DNA of 64,000 nucleotides from Nemophila menziesii (Eukaryota > Streptophyta > Magnoliopsida > Boraginales > Hydrophyllaceae), in the NCBI GenBank assembly GCA_029959085.1, contig JARWIR010000008.1, positions 16,850,001 to 16,914,000 on the forward strand, read 5' to 3'. Positions 35,161-48,598 of the stretch are shown here, piece by piece. Position 1 is the stretch's first letter, and each line of letters opens with the position of its first letter. The notes under the pieces were generated by a model. That model did no database searches and was not told the origin of the DNA. It was given only the letters and a program-made list of their open reading frames with translations. The position numbers and the translations under genes were made by a program.

Positions 35161-36374
35161 ATATTTGGTGGCCTGGTAATCTCTTTACCACTTTCTTGAT
35201 TGATAAATGTAAGAATGTCCTTATCAATCTGACTCTGCTCTCCTTCTTGTAGCCTACTAAATGAGTTCATTAATACAACTGAAGTTGAACCTACATTATT
35301 TCCAGAGTTTCTATTATTCTTTACCACTTGCCATTCATCTGCCACTGCCTTTCCTTTATCAATCTCAGTAGAATTCCCCTGTTTAGACATCCATACTTTC
35401 TGAGTGTTATTACACTTAGTTTCCACATGACCTAACTTATTACACTTTTTGCATACTATAGGTCTCCATTCATATTCCACTGCAACCTCCTGAAGTTCTT
35501 CAACCCCTATATCAACCCATAACTTCTCAGGTAACTCATCTTTTATGTCAATTTCCACACACACCCTCGCATATCCCAGTCTAGTCTTTGTTTCAGTGAT
35601 ACTATCCATCTGAATTGGTATACCAACACCACTAGCCACATAACCTAATCCTCTTTGCGTCCATAGATTCATTGGTACATTAATTAATTTCACCCATATA
35701 GGAAACTTAGCTATATCGAGTTTATCAAACTGCATTCCAGCTACCCAAGGACGAAGAATCAATGGCTTACCATTAATATGCCACATCTGTTCCAGAGCAT
35801 TGTTATAATACTGTTGATTTTCAAATTTAAAGACAACACTACCTTTTAGATTCGATTTAATCTCCACTTTACCTAATTTACTCCATTGATACCTCACAAA
35901 ATTGGCAATCGCATAGAACGGAGGCGGATTATCTATGAATTGTCCTATAAGACAATTCACCCATTGTTCTGCTCATTCTTCCAAGACGTCTTCCGGTGGT
36001 TTAATAACTCTCTTTCCCTGAAAATTCACCGGTTCATGATGCTCAAGCTTAGCTGAGTTTTTTGCACATCTAAACAATTTCGACCACGAGACACTCTTCG
36101 ATTTACTTATGTTCTCTGTTTCGACCAGATCTGCACCTTCAACTCGTTCTTCGACAGCTTTACTTCCCAAACTCTCTTCGTTCAACTCTTCAACACTCTC
36201 TTCTTTCTCATCTTTATACGATTCTGGAGTGTTCAAGAGATTAGAGCTCGGTGATAACATTTCCTTCGTAATATCTCGATATTTCATCTTCGTTTTCGAT
36301 GGTTGTTTACTCGACCCATTGTTCACTTTGTTTATTTTCGCTGAATTAAACATTTTAGTCATAGTGAGAGTCAA
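35157..36374 (-). pseudogene. LINE ORF1 (DUF4283/CCHC nucleic-acid-binding protein), one stop
   Basis: It begins at 36374 (MTLTMTKMFNSAKINKVNNG) with a low-complexity acidic N-terminus. A single in-frame TGA at 35975-35973 precedes AEQWVNCLIGQF, after which the frame runs open to 35157. The body has a DUF4283-type region (FPIWVKLINVPMNLWTQRGL) and a CCHC knuckle (CKKCNKLGHVETKC). ORF1 proteins of plant L1 elements bind the element's RNA. Its stop overlaps the ORF2 start. Confidence 0.8.
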
Positions 36375-36720
36375 CTAAAATAAACGGAAAAAGAAAATAA
36401 AGGTGTAAAAAAGGAAAAATCTAGGTGGAGAAAGGTGAGGAGAGATGGAAATGATGTGAGGGAATGTAGAGGAGTGGATTTGTGATGTGGGAGAGAGAGA
36501 AAATTCTTTGCAAGATCCCAGAAATTTTGAGATAAACAAAGAATCAGGAAAAGATAAAAGCTAAAAGAGTTAAAAAAAGTGTAAAAAGTGGTGGAAAATT
36601 AAAAAAAGAAAGATGGAATAATGATTAGTGGATGAATGAGTAGAGAGGATTTTTAGCTATGTTGACTCTCATTTGACTTTTTTTCTGTCCTATATATATA
36701 TTTCTTGAATTATTGATTTC

Positions 36721-36824
36721 TTGAATTTTATTTTATTTGGTTTATATAGAAAAGATGGTATTAAAACTATAAATAATATTTTAATCCTCGTTCCTTCCAA
36801 AATTTTTATTGAACACTATATTAT
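36721..36824. other. Spacer between the LINE and the FAR1-type relic
   Basis: Short AT-rich sequence; nothing recognised. Confidence 0.4.
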
Positions 36825-39564
36825 GGAAGAGGATGATGATGAAGAATTAGTCGACCATGATACCGAAAATGATTAAAGTGATGAAGAGTTAAGATTTGGT
36901 CCAACAAATAAAAAGGATTTGATGATTATTACACCATAAGAAGGTATGTAATTCTTTACACAAGACGAAACTTATGAATTTTATAATAAATATGCATTAA
37001 AAACGGGATTCGGGATTAGATGATCATCTACCAATATGTCGAGAACCGATAAAAAAACTACAGGCAAACCATTTATGTGTAATAAAGAAGAACAAAGAAA
37101 GACACTGAATATGGGAATTGTAGATGACAACGTACAACTTAGTCGTAATTTACATGCAGAATGCAAAGTTATGATGCAAATTCAGATAAATGGAAAGTTA
37201 GTAAAAAAATTCCAAACATAGCCACGATTTATCCACCTCGTCAAAAGTATCAAAACACCGATCTCATAAAAAGATTCAGCGACAAGCAGTAGTAAAGGAT
37301 TTTTTACTCAACTTCACAGTAAAGGTATACCAAACACAGCTATCGCAAAGGTTGTCAATTTTTTTGAGGTTGGTCTCGAATACTCGATTACATCCCAACA
37401 AGTTCATGATCACCTAAGAGTTGAGAGAAAAAATAATTTGGGCAAACACTGTGCTAAAATTATTCAATATTTTTATGGACAAGAAGGCTAAAGATTCGAT
37501 GCTTTATTGTAGTATTGAATTGACTGATGACTACACATTAAGAAGCGTATTTTGAGTTGATATGAGATCACAAGAGTCATACAAAAAGTTTAACGATGTT
37601 ATTATATTTGATGTGACGTATCGTACAAATAAATTTAGTTTACCATTTGCTCCTTTCACTGGTATCAATCATCATTGGCAATCTAGTTTGTTTGTATGTG
37701 CATTATTAGTCGATGAGACAAAAGACACATTTGTATGGTTATTTAAAGAGTGGTTGACATGTATGGGAGGTATATCACCAGGATTTATCATTACTGATCA
37801 AGATACGACTATCAGATTTGCAGTTGCTACAAATTTTCCAAATACTATATACAAATGTTGTAGTTGACATCTCGATAAAAATATTGGAGAGCACATGGGT
37901 CCTCTGAATGTTATACATGGTATCGAGTTTAAAGTAGATTTTAACAGACTACGAGATAGTAGTAGTATATCTAAAGCTGAAGATTGTTGGAAAGAGTTGA
38001 CGAAAAAGTATGTATTAAAATAAAAAAGTCAGTTGCCAAATTATGGGAGCGACGAAGTAGTTGGATCCCTTGCTATTTGAATGGTAAGTTTTTACTGGCG
38101 CTCGCACAAGTCAAATGTCAGAAAGTATAATTTTTTTTGATACGTATGTTAATGCACAAACGCTGCTACATGAATTTGTCGTGAATTATGATGAAACATT
38201 GAAAAGTCGACGAAAGGCTGAGGCGGATGAAGATTTTAAAACATTAAACTCAAACACTGTTTTGACTTTGAGTTGGTCTTTTAAGTTGTAAGCTGGAAAA
38301 TATTATACAAGAGCATTGATTACTATCTTTAAATAATAGATTAGGGGTTCCAAACTCTATGGGGCTAAACAACAAGATAAGAATGAGATTTTAACTTCAT
38401 ATATTGTTGGAAAACCTGGAAAAAAACAAGTGTAAAAAGGTGTTGTATGATTCTCATGAACAAATTGTTTCATGTGTCTAGGGATGGAAATGGTTACGTT
38501 TAAAAACCGAACCTGATGATAACCAAACCGATTAAAAAATCGAATTATGTAACCGTGGTTAAAACCATTAGGTTATGGTTTTGAAAAGTATAAATGATGG
38601 TTAAAACTGTTAGGTTATGGTTTTAGATAAAAATAAAACCGAATAACCGAAAATCGTTTATTATCATATAAATTTTCATATTCCAAATTAATCTAAGTTA
38701 AATTAGATATATTAAAATTCTAAAACTAAAATTCAAATACTTATTTAACCAACTAAATAATAAATTTACAATTTAATCAACACCACAAAATTCTATATAC
38801 CTCATAGATTTTTCTTATATGTGTGGTTTGATTTTATGAAAATTAATATATTTATTAAATTATCATTTAGTTATGGTTAAAAACCGCAAGACCGATTAAA
38901 AAACCGAAACCGAATGACGCAGTTATGGTTTTGAAATGTGTAAGCCATGTTTAAAACTGTTAGGATATGGTCTTTAATAAAATAAATGGTTATGGTTATG
39001 GTTTTTGATATTCTTACAAAAAACCGTTGCCATCCCTACATCATGTGACTGCAAATATTTTGAAGGATCTGGTTTACTTTGTAGACATGCAATGTGTGTT
39101 ATATGGAAGAAACATCTTGACAAAATACCAATATGATATATTTTAAAACGATGGACTATTGATTCTTGATATCAAGTTACAAATGACGAGTTGGCCAATA
39201 ATACTGAAACTTTAGAATTGGACCGCGATCTGTTTTGGAACATTTGTCACAATTACAATAAGGTTTTAGATGTTGCATACAAATTTCTCTTCATTGCTGA
39301 AAAAATGAGTACTTTTTCTTTACAGAAACGTTAGTGGAAATTTATAGTTTCACATTACCTGAAGAAGTTGATGTGGTATCTGAAGAACTGAATAGCCAAG
39401 TGAATTCTATAAAACCACCAATCTCCCTAAGTTTTTCTAACTTGATGCCTGGAATTAATATCCGTAATACAATTGAAGCAAGTAGACATAAGCGGAGACC
39501 AAAATTAGCTTCAAGAAATAAGTCTGGAGAACTAACTATTAGTATTATCACTAACAAGAAATAA
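36825..39564 (+). pseudogene. FAR1-type transposase or FRS gene relic
   Basis: From MEEDDDEELVDHDTEND the order is: FAR1 DNA-binding domain (ETYEFYNKYALKTGFGIR, about 36965-37020), MULE catalytic core (FDVTYRTNKFSLPFAPFTGI at about 37610, then FIITDQDTTIRFAVATNFP) and SWIM finger (SCDCKYFEGSGLLCRHA, split by an insertion and resuming at 39046). Many stops are present. The two Asp positions usually assigned to catalysis (FDVTY, ITDQD) are kept, unlike in the intact FRS-like gene at 51204-53117. It could be a dead FRS gene or a dead far-red-type MULE; I see no terminal repeats. Confidence 0.75.
38477..39039. mobile_element. 563-bp non-autonomous hAT in the FAR1-type relic
   Basis: The ends TAGGGATGGAAATGG and CCGTTGCCATCCCTA are inverted repeats. 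The flanks ttcatgtg (38469-38476) and atcatgtg (39040-39047) form an 8-bp duplication with one mismatch. Removing it restores the SWIM codons EQIVSCDC. The interior is A/T-rich with reiterated GGTTATGG/AAACCG words and no gene. Confidence 0.8.
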
Positions 39565-39582
39565 AACTTGCAACTAATTTGG

Positions 39583-41096
39583 TGATATCTCCTCATTTGT
39601 TATGAATTAATATTAGTTAGAGACATCATTTTTAGTGTTTTAGAAGTCTTTCTAGTCGATTTTCTCATGAATTATTACACTTTCCTATTTCTAGTCTTGA
39701 TTTAATGAATTATTATTTTTAGAGCATATTAGGTTTAATTATATATTTAGTGTGAAGTTTTAAAGATATATATGGAGATTAATTAAATGCCAAGTCAATT
39801 CTATGCATGGATATTGGAGATAAGGAAACAAAATCTAAAGTATGGAAAGATAAATTTGCCAAATAAATCTAAATTTCACCACCCATGACCACAAATTGGC
39901 TTATATCTCAAAATCGGTGAGGAATTTGGAAGAATGGTCAAGAGCAAAGTTAAAGATCTTTCTGAGACGATGAATTTCGACTACCCATACGCATCAAACT
40001 GATAAGAATTGAAGCTGTTATGACCAAAACAAAAACGGGACTAATTATATATTTTAGGGTTACGAATTTGAGTTGGGCATGGAGTCCATTACTTACCTTC
40101 TCCTTCAAGAAAACGAATTAGGGCTTCTAAACACCTATAAATACACCCTTATATCACTTGTAAATCATCATTGCCTCCCATTAATTAGTCCTTAGGTTTA
40201 TTATCATCAAAATTATTGTAGAGAGCAAGATGAAGTCTTTCATTATTTCTTTTAGTTTATTTCCTCCAGGTATGTACTAATTTTCCCATAGCTTGGGTTT
40301 TGCATTATGTATAATCTATGAATTCTATTTTCTTTCTATCTAAGTTTCTTTGGGAATTATATGTTTTAATCTGATATTAGCTGCTTACTCATATATTTGT
40401 TTATGTGTTTTGAATTATTGCCTGTCCTAAACCTGATCACTTTAGGCTTTCTTAATAGTAGTTAGATGTTCACCTTAACTGGGTGTCTAATTATTGAAAC
40501 ACCACATAATTCTAGTGTCGATATTGGTCTTGACAACACTGATTCTAATTAGATAGTTATTAGGGTATGTTTTAACCACTATCACCATGTTTGGAATTGA
40601 ATTACTTAGGGCCTTGGTAGCGCTTGATAACTCTAAGCGTATACTGCCTCGTGGTGTGTCTGTAGCCCCCTTAGTCTCTCTCAAGGTATAAGAGAGAGAA
40701 TTTAGAATCCTGACTAAGTATTTAAGAGCTAATTATCTCCCTTATTAACTATAATTTGATAGAAAGAATTAGAAAGATTAGTGCATACTAGCAAAACTTA
40801 AGCTATATTTCTCATCTCATATTTCTTATCTTTTATTTATTTGTCTTTTAATTAATTTAGTTTAATTAATCATCTCTCAATCAATCTATTTATTTTCTGT
40901 CTTTCAATTAATTACTTCCTACTTGTATTATTTGCTCATAACGTATAACACACTAAGTCACTGAGAACGAACTTTGTTATCATTAAAACTTGCATACATC
41001 CTGTAATACTTGCACTACCGTGCTTGTCTAGGGTGCTCTAGTGCATTGTTTTCAGCGTTTATTTATCATATTTTTATCACACCCTAGGCGACACCA
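39583..41096 (+). repeat. Solo LTR, 1514 bp
   Basis: It starts TGATATCTCC and ends GACACCA, flanked by the perfect 5-bp duplication tttgg (39578-39582 and 41097-41101). It is homologous to the LTR at 1289-2764 but clearly diverged. A solo LTR with an intact duplication is what unequal recombination between the two LTRs of one element leaves behind. TATAAATA lies near 40137. Confidence 0.85.
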
Positions 41097-41101
41097 TTTG
41101 G

Positions 41102-41362
41102 ATAACTCCCAAATGCTTCCAACTACTTAATGAAGAAGAAGTTTGCAAAAAGTCTATAATTTGGGAGGAAAAGATATTTAGGTGGATATAATAATGATTA
41201 AATTTTATTGTCTTTTTTGAGTTTTAAAAAAAAATTACAGTGTTATTGTTCTACACTTGTAAGATGGGTCTTTTAGCTTTTCTCGTGCACTTGTAATTGA
41301 ATTGTTTTTATTTACTTATTTTTGGTATTGTATAAATTGGATTTTGTTTGTTAGATTTGTTT
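41102..41362. other. Non-coding continuation after the solo LTR
   Basis: AT-rich; probably former 3' sequence of the FAR1-type relic. Nothing recognised. Confidence 0.4.
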
Positions 41363-41563
41363 TTTTTTTGGGTATGTAGGTAATCCGGACCAGCTTGTCT
41401 GCACCACGACTAATCCTATAGGGATAAATCAATGCTAGGTTACCCAAGTTCAGGGAGGGGTTCGAGCCTTGTACCTCTTACTTTACACCTGTTAGGGAGG
41501 GGATTCGAACCATGTACCTCCCCTTTAAGTGATGAAGTAATAACAAGGCTCTGGCAAGGAATC
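41363..41563 (-). mobile_element. SINE, minus orientation (Au-like)
   Basis: A poly-T run (41359-41368) marks the 3' tail. The body reads ggaccagcttgtctgcacca and gactaatcctataggg, and the tRNA-like head contains GGATTCGAACC, an antisense B box. The same body recurs at 55926-56165. The layout resembles the widespread Au SINE family; that name is inference. A possible target duplication is agatttgt/agattttgt. Confidence 0.65.
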
Positions 41564-42202
41564 AGCCGAAGATTTTGTGCATTATAATCTTGGTGAGCCC
41601 AAAAAAGCTATCGAATTCGTTATACTTTGTTATATTTATGTGCTACAATTTTCACTAGTTCAGTTTCATTATTTTAGCATGCACAAAGTAACACTTTTAG
41701 ATCTTCTCCTGGTTGGCTTGGTATTAAAGTCAAGTCAATGGCCTTTGGAAATTATATATCAAACTTAATACGTACTACCTGCAGTTTTTCTACAAAAGGG
41801 TAAACAAATTTGGCCATGATATATTATTACATTTAATCGGTTAGTGTAACAACAAATAAAAATGAAGTACAGGTCGTTCTCAATAATCAAAGTAAGGTTG
41901 CTTAGACATGGCAAACTGGTAATTATGTATGTTATGTAAGAAAGAATTCATGTATATATACAACATTTCTTATACATGTTGCGAACATTGGGTGGTACTA
42001 CTTTGATGCTCATGAAATTATACGAACCATTCTGAATAAAAATATCAATAAATGGACTATTTGTATAATTTGCTTGTTACAAGATTTTATTACAAGAAAG
42101 ATAAAAAAAGAATACACATAACAAGTATCATTTCCATGAAACACCCACAAATTATTCTTTTCATCTTCACATAATGTAGAAGCTACATACTTAATTAAAG
42201 GT
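41564..42202. other. Intergenic, nothing recognised
   Basis: AT-rich sequence. A 63-codon frame at 41577-41768 has no family signature. Confidence 0.4.
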
Positions 42203-42570
42203 CTAGAAGTTTGTATCAGATGATAAAACAGGCCCATCGAAATGAATAGCTTCTTCTTCTTCTTCGCCTATTATAGCTTCACCTTCACTTTCAGCAGCTT
42301 TATCTCCATCTTATTTTCTTGAACATTCATTGTTGACATCATCTGGTTCAGACATATTTCTGCTTACCTCATCATCTGCATCATTTTGAATAGAGATGAT
42401 GTCATTTTCTTCTGTAACTCCGTTTCGGTATTGCATTTCTTCATGATTTGTGTTTTCTTCTTGTTCGAAATCATTATTAAGTGATAATTCACCTTTTTCT
42501 TTCGTGTTTTTTTCCTTTTCTGAACTGTTACTTTCTTTATATCTGTTTGTTCAATAACCTTCCATAAACC
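42203..42570 (-). pseudogene. Possible relic of an acidic-protein exon
   Basis: One minus-strand frame reads NGVTEENDIISIQNDADDEV, then SRNMSEPDDVNNECSRK, a stop, DGDKAAESEGEAIIGEEEEE and AIHFDGPVLSSDTNF before TAG at 42205-42203. The composition (acidic, Ser/Asn-rich) is that of a disordered protein segment rather than random AT-rich DNA. A further in-frame stop lies upstream. I do not recognise a family; low-complexity chance is possible. Confidence 0.3.
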
Positions 42571-42599
42571 CGACATTTCCTTATATTAACACAACCTTT

Positions 42600-42749
42600 A
42601 AAACCATAAAACAAAATAAATTTGCACCATAAGTCCCTATTTTACTCAAAGATTTTACTATAGATCCACATAAATTATATTTTATGAGTATGAGATTTTA
42701 GTTAATTGCAATACAAGACTTATATTATTCAAAAAGTGCACTATAGATC

Positions 42750-42808
<59 letters not shown>

Positions 42809-42990
42809 CATTTTATGAGTATGAGATTTTAGTTACTTGCAATACAAGTCCCTATATTATTCAAAATTTGCACTATAGATCCATATATATTACATATCAT
42901 GAGTATGAGGTTTTAGATCCCTATATTATTAAAAAAATTCACTATTGATCCATATTATCAACAAAATGCACTATAGGTCCCTATATTAAA
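42600..42990. repeat. Degenerate tandem repeats with an embedded (TA)n tract
   Basis: About four copies of a unit containing ttttatgagtatgagatttt, aatacaagtccctatatt and gcactatagatcca. A (TA)n run of nearly 60 bp (42751-42807) splits the second copy. Confidence 0.75.
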
Positions 42991-43596
42991 AAAAATGAGT
43001 TTATTATCTTTCATTTGCAAATCAGAACACCATGTTCTCTTACAAAAAAATTAAAAAGGAGTTGAGTGAGCCATACAAGTGCGAGGCATGGTTAAATATC
43101 TCATTCACATAAAATTATAAGTAATAAAGAAATTTGAAAAAGAAAGTTCATTACTAGGTTTATATCTCTATGTGTGATATTATGGTCATGACAAGCCTTA
43201 AGCGCCATCAACTAATCAAGAGGTGCACCAAAGTTACAGACTTACTTCAACTACTCATTAAGTATTAAAAAATCTTTTCACAAAAATCCTTAAATATCAT
43301 ACCAATTGTCGTAGAACGATTCCACGTGTCCTCTTGCACTGCTCAGTAGTTTTCAACCAATGCCACCATTTTGAAGGATTCAATATCTATAAATTTTCTA
43401 TATTTTCATCCCTCACTTCATCACTATTAATTATCACTTACTCAGTAGTATACAGAAGCTTCGACAAGGAAATACCTTCATGGTGAAACACAATCCATAT
43501 TTCTTTCGATCTTGATTCAAAAGACTCCACATATCTTGTTATATGATTCAGATCTTCTTCCAATTCTTGATTACCCGATTTATTTGTTTGTAAAAC

Positions 43597-43641
<45 letters not shown>

Positions 43642-43984
43642 CTGATGATCCCAAAGCTGTAGAAGCATTCAAGAAAATTACCCCAAAATGCTTCTCACGT
43701 AGACCACTTAGGTTTACAGAAGCACATCTCTCCACCCGTTAACACAAAATAAATGACGATATAATCCTCTTAATTACAAAAGATTAAAAAATTAAAACTT
43801 ATTATAGGGATAAAAGATCTGATCAATAACAAGGCAAGAAAACTTAATTACTAGTATACACTTCAAAATGAACATGGTTACATCAGAAGAGCTCCCTATA
43901 TTTTCATCAGGTGATGAAATGTTTGTAGAATTTCCCTCATAAGCTACACGTTGTATATTAAATGATAATTTCTTATTTTTAAGA
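42991..43984. other. Intergenic with a (CA)n-(TA)n microsatellite
   Basis: (CA)n occupies about 43596-43621 and runs into (TA)n to 43640. A short plus-strand frame after it (SDDPKAVEAFKKITPKCFSR) looks protein-like but is isolated and unrecognised. Confidence 0.4.
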
Positions 43985-44744
<760 letters not shown>

Positions 44745-44908
44745 CTTTGATACATATAAAAACTACTTTGACTCGTATAATAATTAATATCGATCTCTTG
44801 ATCAATGTAGAGTACTCTAACAAACTGTCAACTATCAATTATATAAAATTAATCTTTTAAACATAATGGAAAAAACAATTTGTCTAATTTGTGATTCAAT
44901 AGAAAGAT

Positions 44909-45171
44909 ATACTTTCTCCGTTTCAAAAAAATTGTCCACTTAATAAAAATATAGTTTCAAAACATTTATCCAATTAGAATATCAAGACAATTTTCCCTCT
45001 CTTTTTCAATTATTACTCCTATTAAAATATTATGATTTATGTTTCAAATAACTCTTTAAAATATCAAAATATTTTATGAAGGGTAAATTTGTAGTAGGGA
45101 ATGTAATGATTACATTCCTTAATATGTGTGAAAAACAAAATGGATAAACATTTTATTTAAATAGATGGAGT
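44909..45171. mobile_element. Degenerate MITE
   Basis: The left end CTTTCTCCGTTTCAAAAAAA and the right end ...AAATAGATGGAG form a decayed inverted pair next to TA on both sides. CTCCGTTTCAAA-type ends are typical of plant Stowaway-like MITEs. Confidence 0.5.
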
Positions 45172-45429
45172 AATATTTATCAATCGAACGAAAACAAAAA
45201 CTCTTACTAATATACTTATTAGGTATTATAAAAAAAAACATAGAGAGTTAAGGTGCGATATTCTCTAAAACAATATTCATAATTTATTTGTTTGCAATAA
45301 GTGTTGGTTCTACACTTTTTTGTCAAAAAACGTAACCTTAAATAAAAGAAAAGTAACACACTGTTATCTCACTGCCGAAGAGGTGAGATCAGAATACATA
45401 ATATAACGTAGTTCAAAAGTAGGAAAAGA

Positions 45430-46345
45430 CACCTAATTAAATGGTAAACTAGACGCCACAACGCTCTTAACTACCCAATCAATCACACAGTTTGTTGATC
45501 TCCTAATCCACCTAATAGAAACCTGAGAGGCTGTGTCAGCTAACAAATGGATATCTTCCAGGATTGGCAGAGGTCTCTAGTCTACTGTGCTGGTGGGAGA
45601 CTTAATGACTTAGATAACAGTTAAAACATCATTCTCTACAGTGACACGAGCAAAGGACGACTGTCTGGCATACAAAATAACATTCCTGATGGTCGAACAC
45701 TCGGTTATAAACACGGTATAAGGGGATGCACGACTAGTTTTACAAAGACAACAACTCCCCATGGTCTTTACGAATAAACTAAGTACAACTCCATGAAAGC
45801 ACACGATTGCGTATGTGTTAAGTTTAATGGTATCCTGCAAAGGAAGCGTCCAAGAAGAGATGTCAGTTAAAATCGAATCATCACAAGAAATAGCAAGGGG
45901 CGGGGGAAGAGCATGCAAAATGAGTACTAGGTTACTATTCAGTTGAATGAGTTTCGTAGGCATATTAATATTTTCTATTCCATAACAAATTTATAACATG
46001 CCAGCTAGATAGCCCAACAAGTAAATGTTATTCTAGGTATTATATCTTTCGTCCTAGTGACATTCTTAGCGTAGTTGGACGTGAGGCCCATGATCCACCG
46101 GTCAAACCATGAATCCGTAGGGATAGGATCCTTGAGAGGTATGACACCATTAAGCCAGAGTTCTCTGGTCCAAGTGTAGTGAATAAACATGTGCTCAACT
46201 GACTCGTTAGCTAAATTACATATGTTGCATGTGGGAGTTAACACCCACTTCCTACAGAATCTATTATGTTGTGTGGGGAGAGCATTGAAGCATGTTATTA
46301 AAATAAAGGTTTTTTTAGTTTCAAAGGTAGGGTATCCTTCCAACT
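45430..46345 (-). pseudogene. LINE 3' fragment (zf-RVT and RNase H-like)
   Basis: The zf-RVT part (46343-46005) reads FNALPTQHNRFCRKWVLTPT, CNICNLANESVEHMFIHYTW. The RNase H-like part (45963 to about 45440) reads QDTIKLNTYAIV and ends WIRRSTNCVIDWVVKSVVAS, with several breaks. It is a separate lineage from the LINE at 30-36 kb. Most of the reverse transcriptase is absent. Confidence 0.7.
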
Positions 46346-47475
46346 CTTGTTCTAGACTTTAGGGATTAGGGTGGATGGGTTTCTAACTTGACCATTGGGA
46401 GTTGGGACTACCAAAAGGAGGCTCTAGGAATTTTAGGGCTTGAATGTACCCAAACTTTACTAATATATTCTATTTTCTAAATGAGACCAAAACAAACTTA
46501 TAATATTCTTTAGGACTTGAGGTTCTACACTTTTGACAATAAAGAATTATAAATGGAAAAAAAATCAGACATATGTCATTTTTTTATATATATGAACATA
46601 ATATAAAGACCACAACTAACTAAAAAATGTTATGGTGATATGTATAGCAATATTAGTATGATATGGGATTTATTTATGTAACTTTTTTTAATTTTTTTTT
46701 CTATTGATGATAACAACATTACATGGAAGGATAAAATATCATGAACAAGCGATAAACATGAAAAAACACATACCATAAATAACAACATTATGTAATATCA
46801 ACATAACAAATATTAATATTTTGCCAACAGTCACTATTCAAGTAAAATAACCATATTTTCGAGTCACCATATTTTTAACTATTCAATAAGAGTAAAGATA
46901 TATATCACATTTATTCCTTCACCCTTGTATCACCTCGTAGTTGGAAATTTTAAACACCACTCCTCGTTTATTTTTCTCTCTCTTTTATTTAAATACCAAC
47001 TCTTCGTTTATTTTCTTCTCTCTTTTATTTAAATACTACATATGGTGGCACATATGGGGTGATATAATGATTAAGCAAAAACGGATGATATATAACATTA
47101 CTCAGTAGTAATAAAAAAGACTAAAAATCTCGGAAACAAGCAAAAAATCTCAATCACAACAACAATGACTTGCAACAAAGAAAAAATATCGCAATTTCTC
47201 GAAAATACCTAACTATCTAGGATTAGGACCACAGAGGATTTTAACGAGTGAAAATCTATTTAAGTAACACTAATTTTTAGAAATAGCACTTACGATTAAT
47301 TTTGATCACCTTAATATATCAAAACAAAAGGGACTGTAGATCTGTCATATAAAGAACTAGACAAAGATCAATATTAGAAAATAAGAAAATGATATGAATC
47401 GATCAGCGATAAATAAATTTAAGTTTGATAAATAAAACAAGAATATTTGAAGAAAAATTTGTAAATATTTAAAAT
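46346..47475. other. AT-rich intergenic region
   Basis: No gene, tRNA or clear element ends. A local direct repeat of ctctcttttatttaaatac (about 46977 and 47021) is visible. Confidence 0.4.
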
Positions 47476-47488
47476 GAAGATGATAAAC

Positions 47489-47599
47489 TTTTTTTTGTTA
47501 CATAGGTACTTTGGAATCGGAGTCATTGTCTCAGTTCGAACCTGCACCACCAGATTGGATGACCCAGGCCCTGACTAGTGAGCTAATCCAAACTGGTTA
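47489..47599 (-). mobile_element. SINE, minus orientation, 111 bp
   Basis: It begins with a poly-T tail and contains GTTCGAACC, an antisense B box. It is flanked by a perfect 13-bp duplication gaagatgataaac (47476-47488 and 47600-47612). Confidence 0.75.
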
Positions 47600-47612
47600 G
47601 AAGATGATAAAC

Positions 47613-48598
47613 TTTATGGAATACATCTATATAAAAAGATAAGGTTGAAAGAAATGAAAAATTTTATGACAAGAAAATGTGAAGTTGAAATCGAATGCTA
47701 GTGGTGTAAGATGGAACAAGAAAATGTAGAATATTTGTTACTTACATGGGGAATAGCAAAACTGGTATGGGTTGGATCGGCACTTCAAATCACAACGCAT
47801 GTCATGGAAGCGAAGATTTTGGACAATGGATTTTTAAGATAACTGAGACATATGTTATCGGCGGATGGAGGCCTGACGTGGTCGTATCTTATGTTCTACT
47901 AATCATATGAAATCTTTGGAAAACCAAAATGAAAAGTAGGCAAAACAATTATATGATAGAACCTGAGGAAATCATCCAGACTACCAACAAAAACATGGAT
48001 GGGCATTTTGGCAAAGAGTGGGATAGAAGTGAACCGAGACAGAGTAGTAACACAGAAAATGGAGGCGGTATAAATGTTGATCTCGATTTTCAAACAAATA
48101 TCGCATTCACATGTGATGCATCTTTTGATCAGCCGCACAGACCCACAGGGATAGGATTAGTCTAGATTGATAAAGATACAGGATGTCGAACCGATTTCTC
48201 AACGGTTACCATGTGTAACTCGTGCATCGAGGGTGAAGCGCAAGCGATTATATGTGCATTAGACTTGACGACACAAGAATCACAAGCGGGGAAAATCATC
48301 CTCTCTTACAACCTTGAAAGTATTCAAGGTATCAAGCAGGTGTCGGCAACTAGATGGAGGCTCAGACCATGGCTTAGGCAGATCAAGAAGCTGGTAACAG
48401 AGGTTGGTCCAGTTTTCTTTAAACATATTTCGCGAAGGTTTAATGGTCGAGCAGACAATTTAGCAAAAGAAGCCAGACACAGCGCATCAAGGAAACACGA
48501 ATCAATGACAACTATGTTAGGTCTGTTCTTTAGACTAGGTATAGGTTAATTTTCGATATAATTATTTGAAATTTCTTTTGTGTCCAAAAAAAAAAAAA
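47613..48598 (+). pseudogene. 5'-truncated LINE tail with A-tail
   Basis: A zf-RVT trace (about 47700-47770, MEQENVEYLLLTWGIAKLVW) is followed by an RNase H-like region: FTCDASFDQPHRPTGIGLV, a stop, then CIEGEAQAIICALDLTTQES and ISRRFNGRADNLAKEARHSA. It ends in a run of A at about 48587-48598, as expected for a LINE 3' end. It lies just upstream of the PPR gene. Confidence 0.7.

Larger units (their letters stand above)
29762..36720 (-). mobile_element. LINE (L1-type non-LTR retrotransposon), near full length
   Basis: On the minus strand it has a 5' region, ORF1 (36374-35157), ORF2 (35160 to 30016, split by an insertion) and a 3' end with an A-tail (poly-T at about 29763-29771 on the plus strand). 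ORF1 and ORF2 overlap by ATGA. The element carries one ORF1 stop and one ORF2 frameshift, and a 1541-bp element is inserted at 31931-33471. The 5' end is approximate. I could not find a target duplication. Confidence 0.85.

Noticed and set aside
42706..42948. 80-codon frame containing a long Ile-Tyr repeat
   Set aside because: It is a (TA)n microsatellite read as codons.
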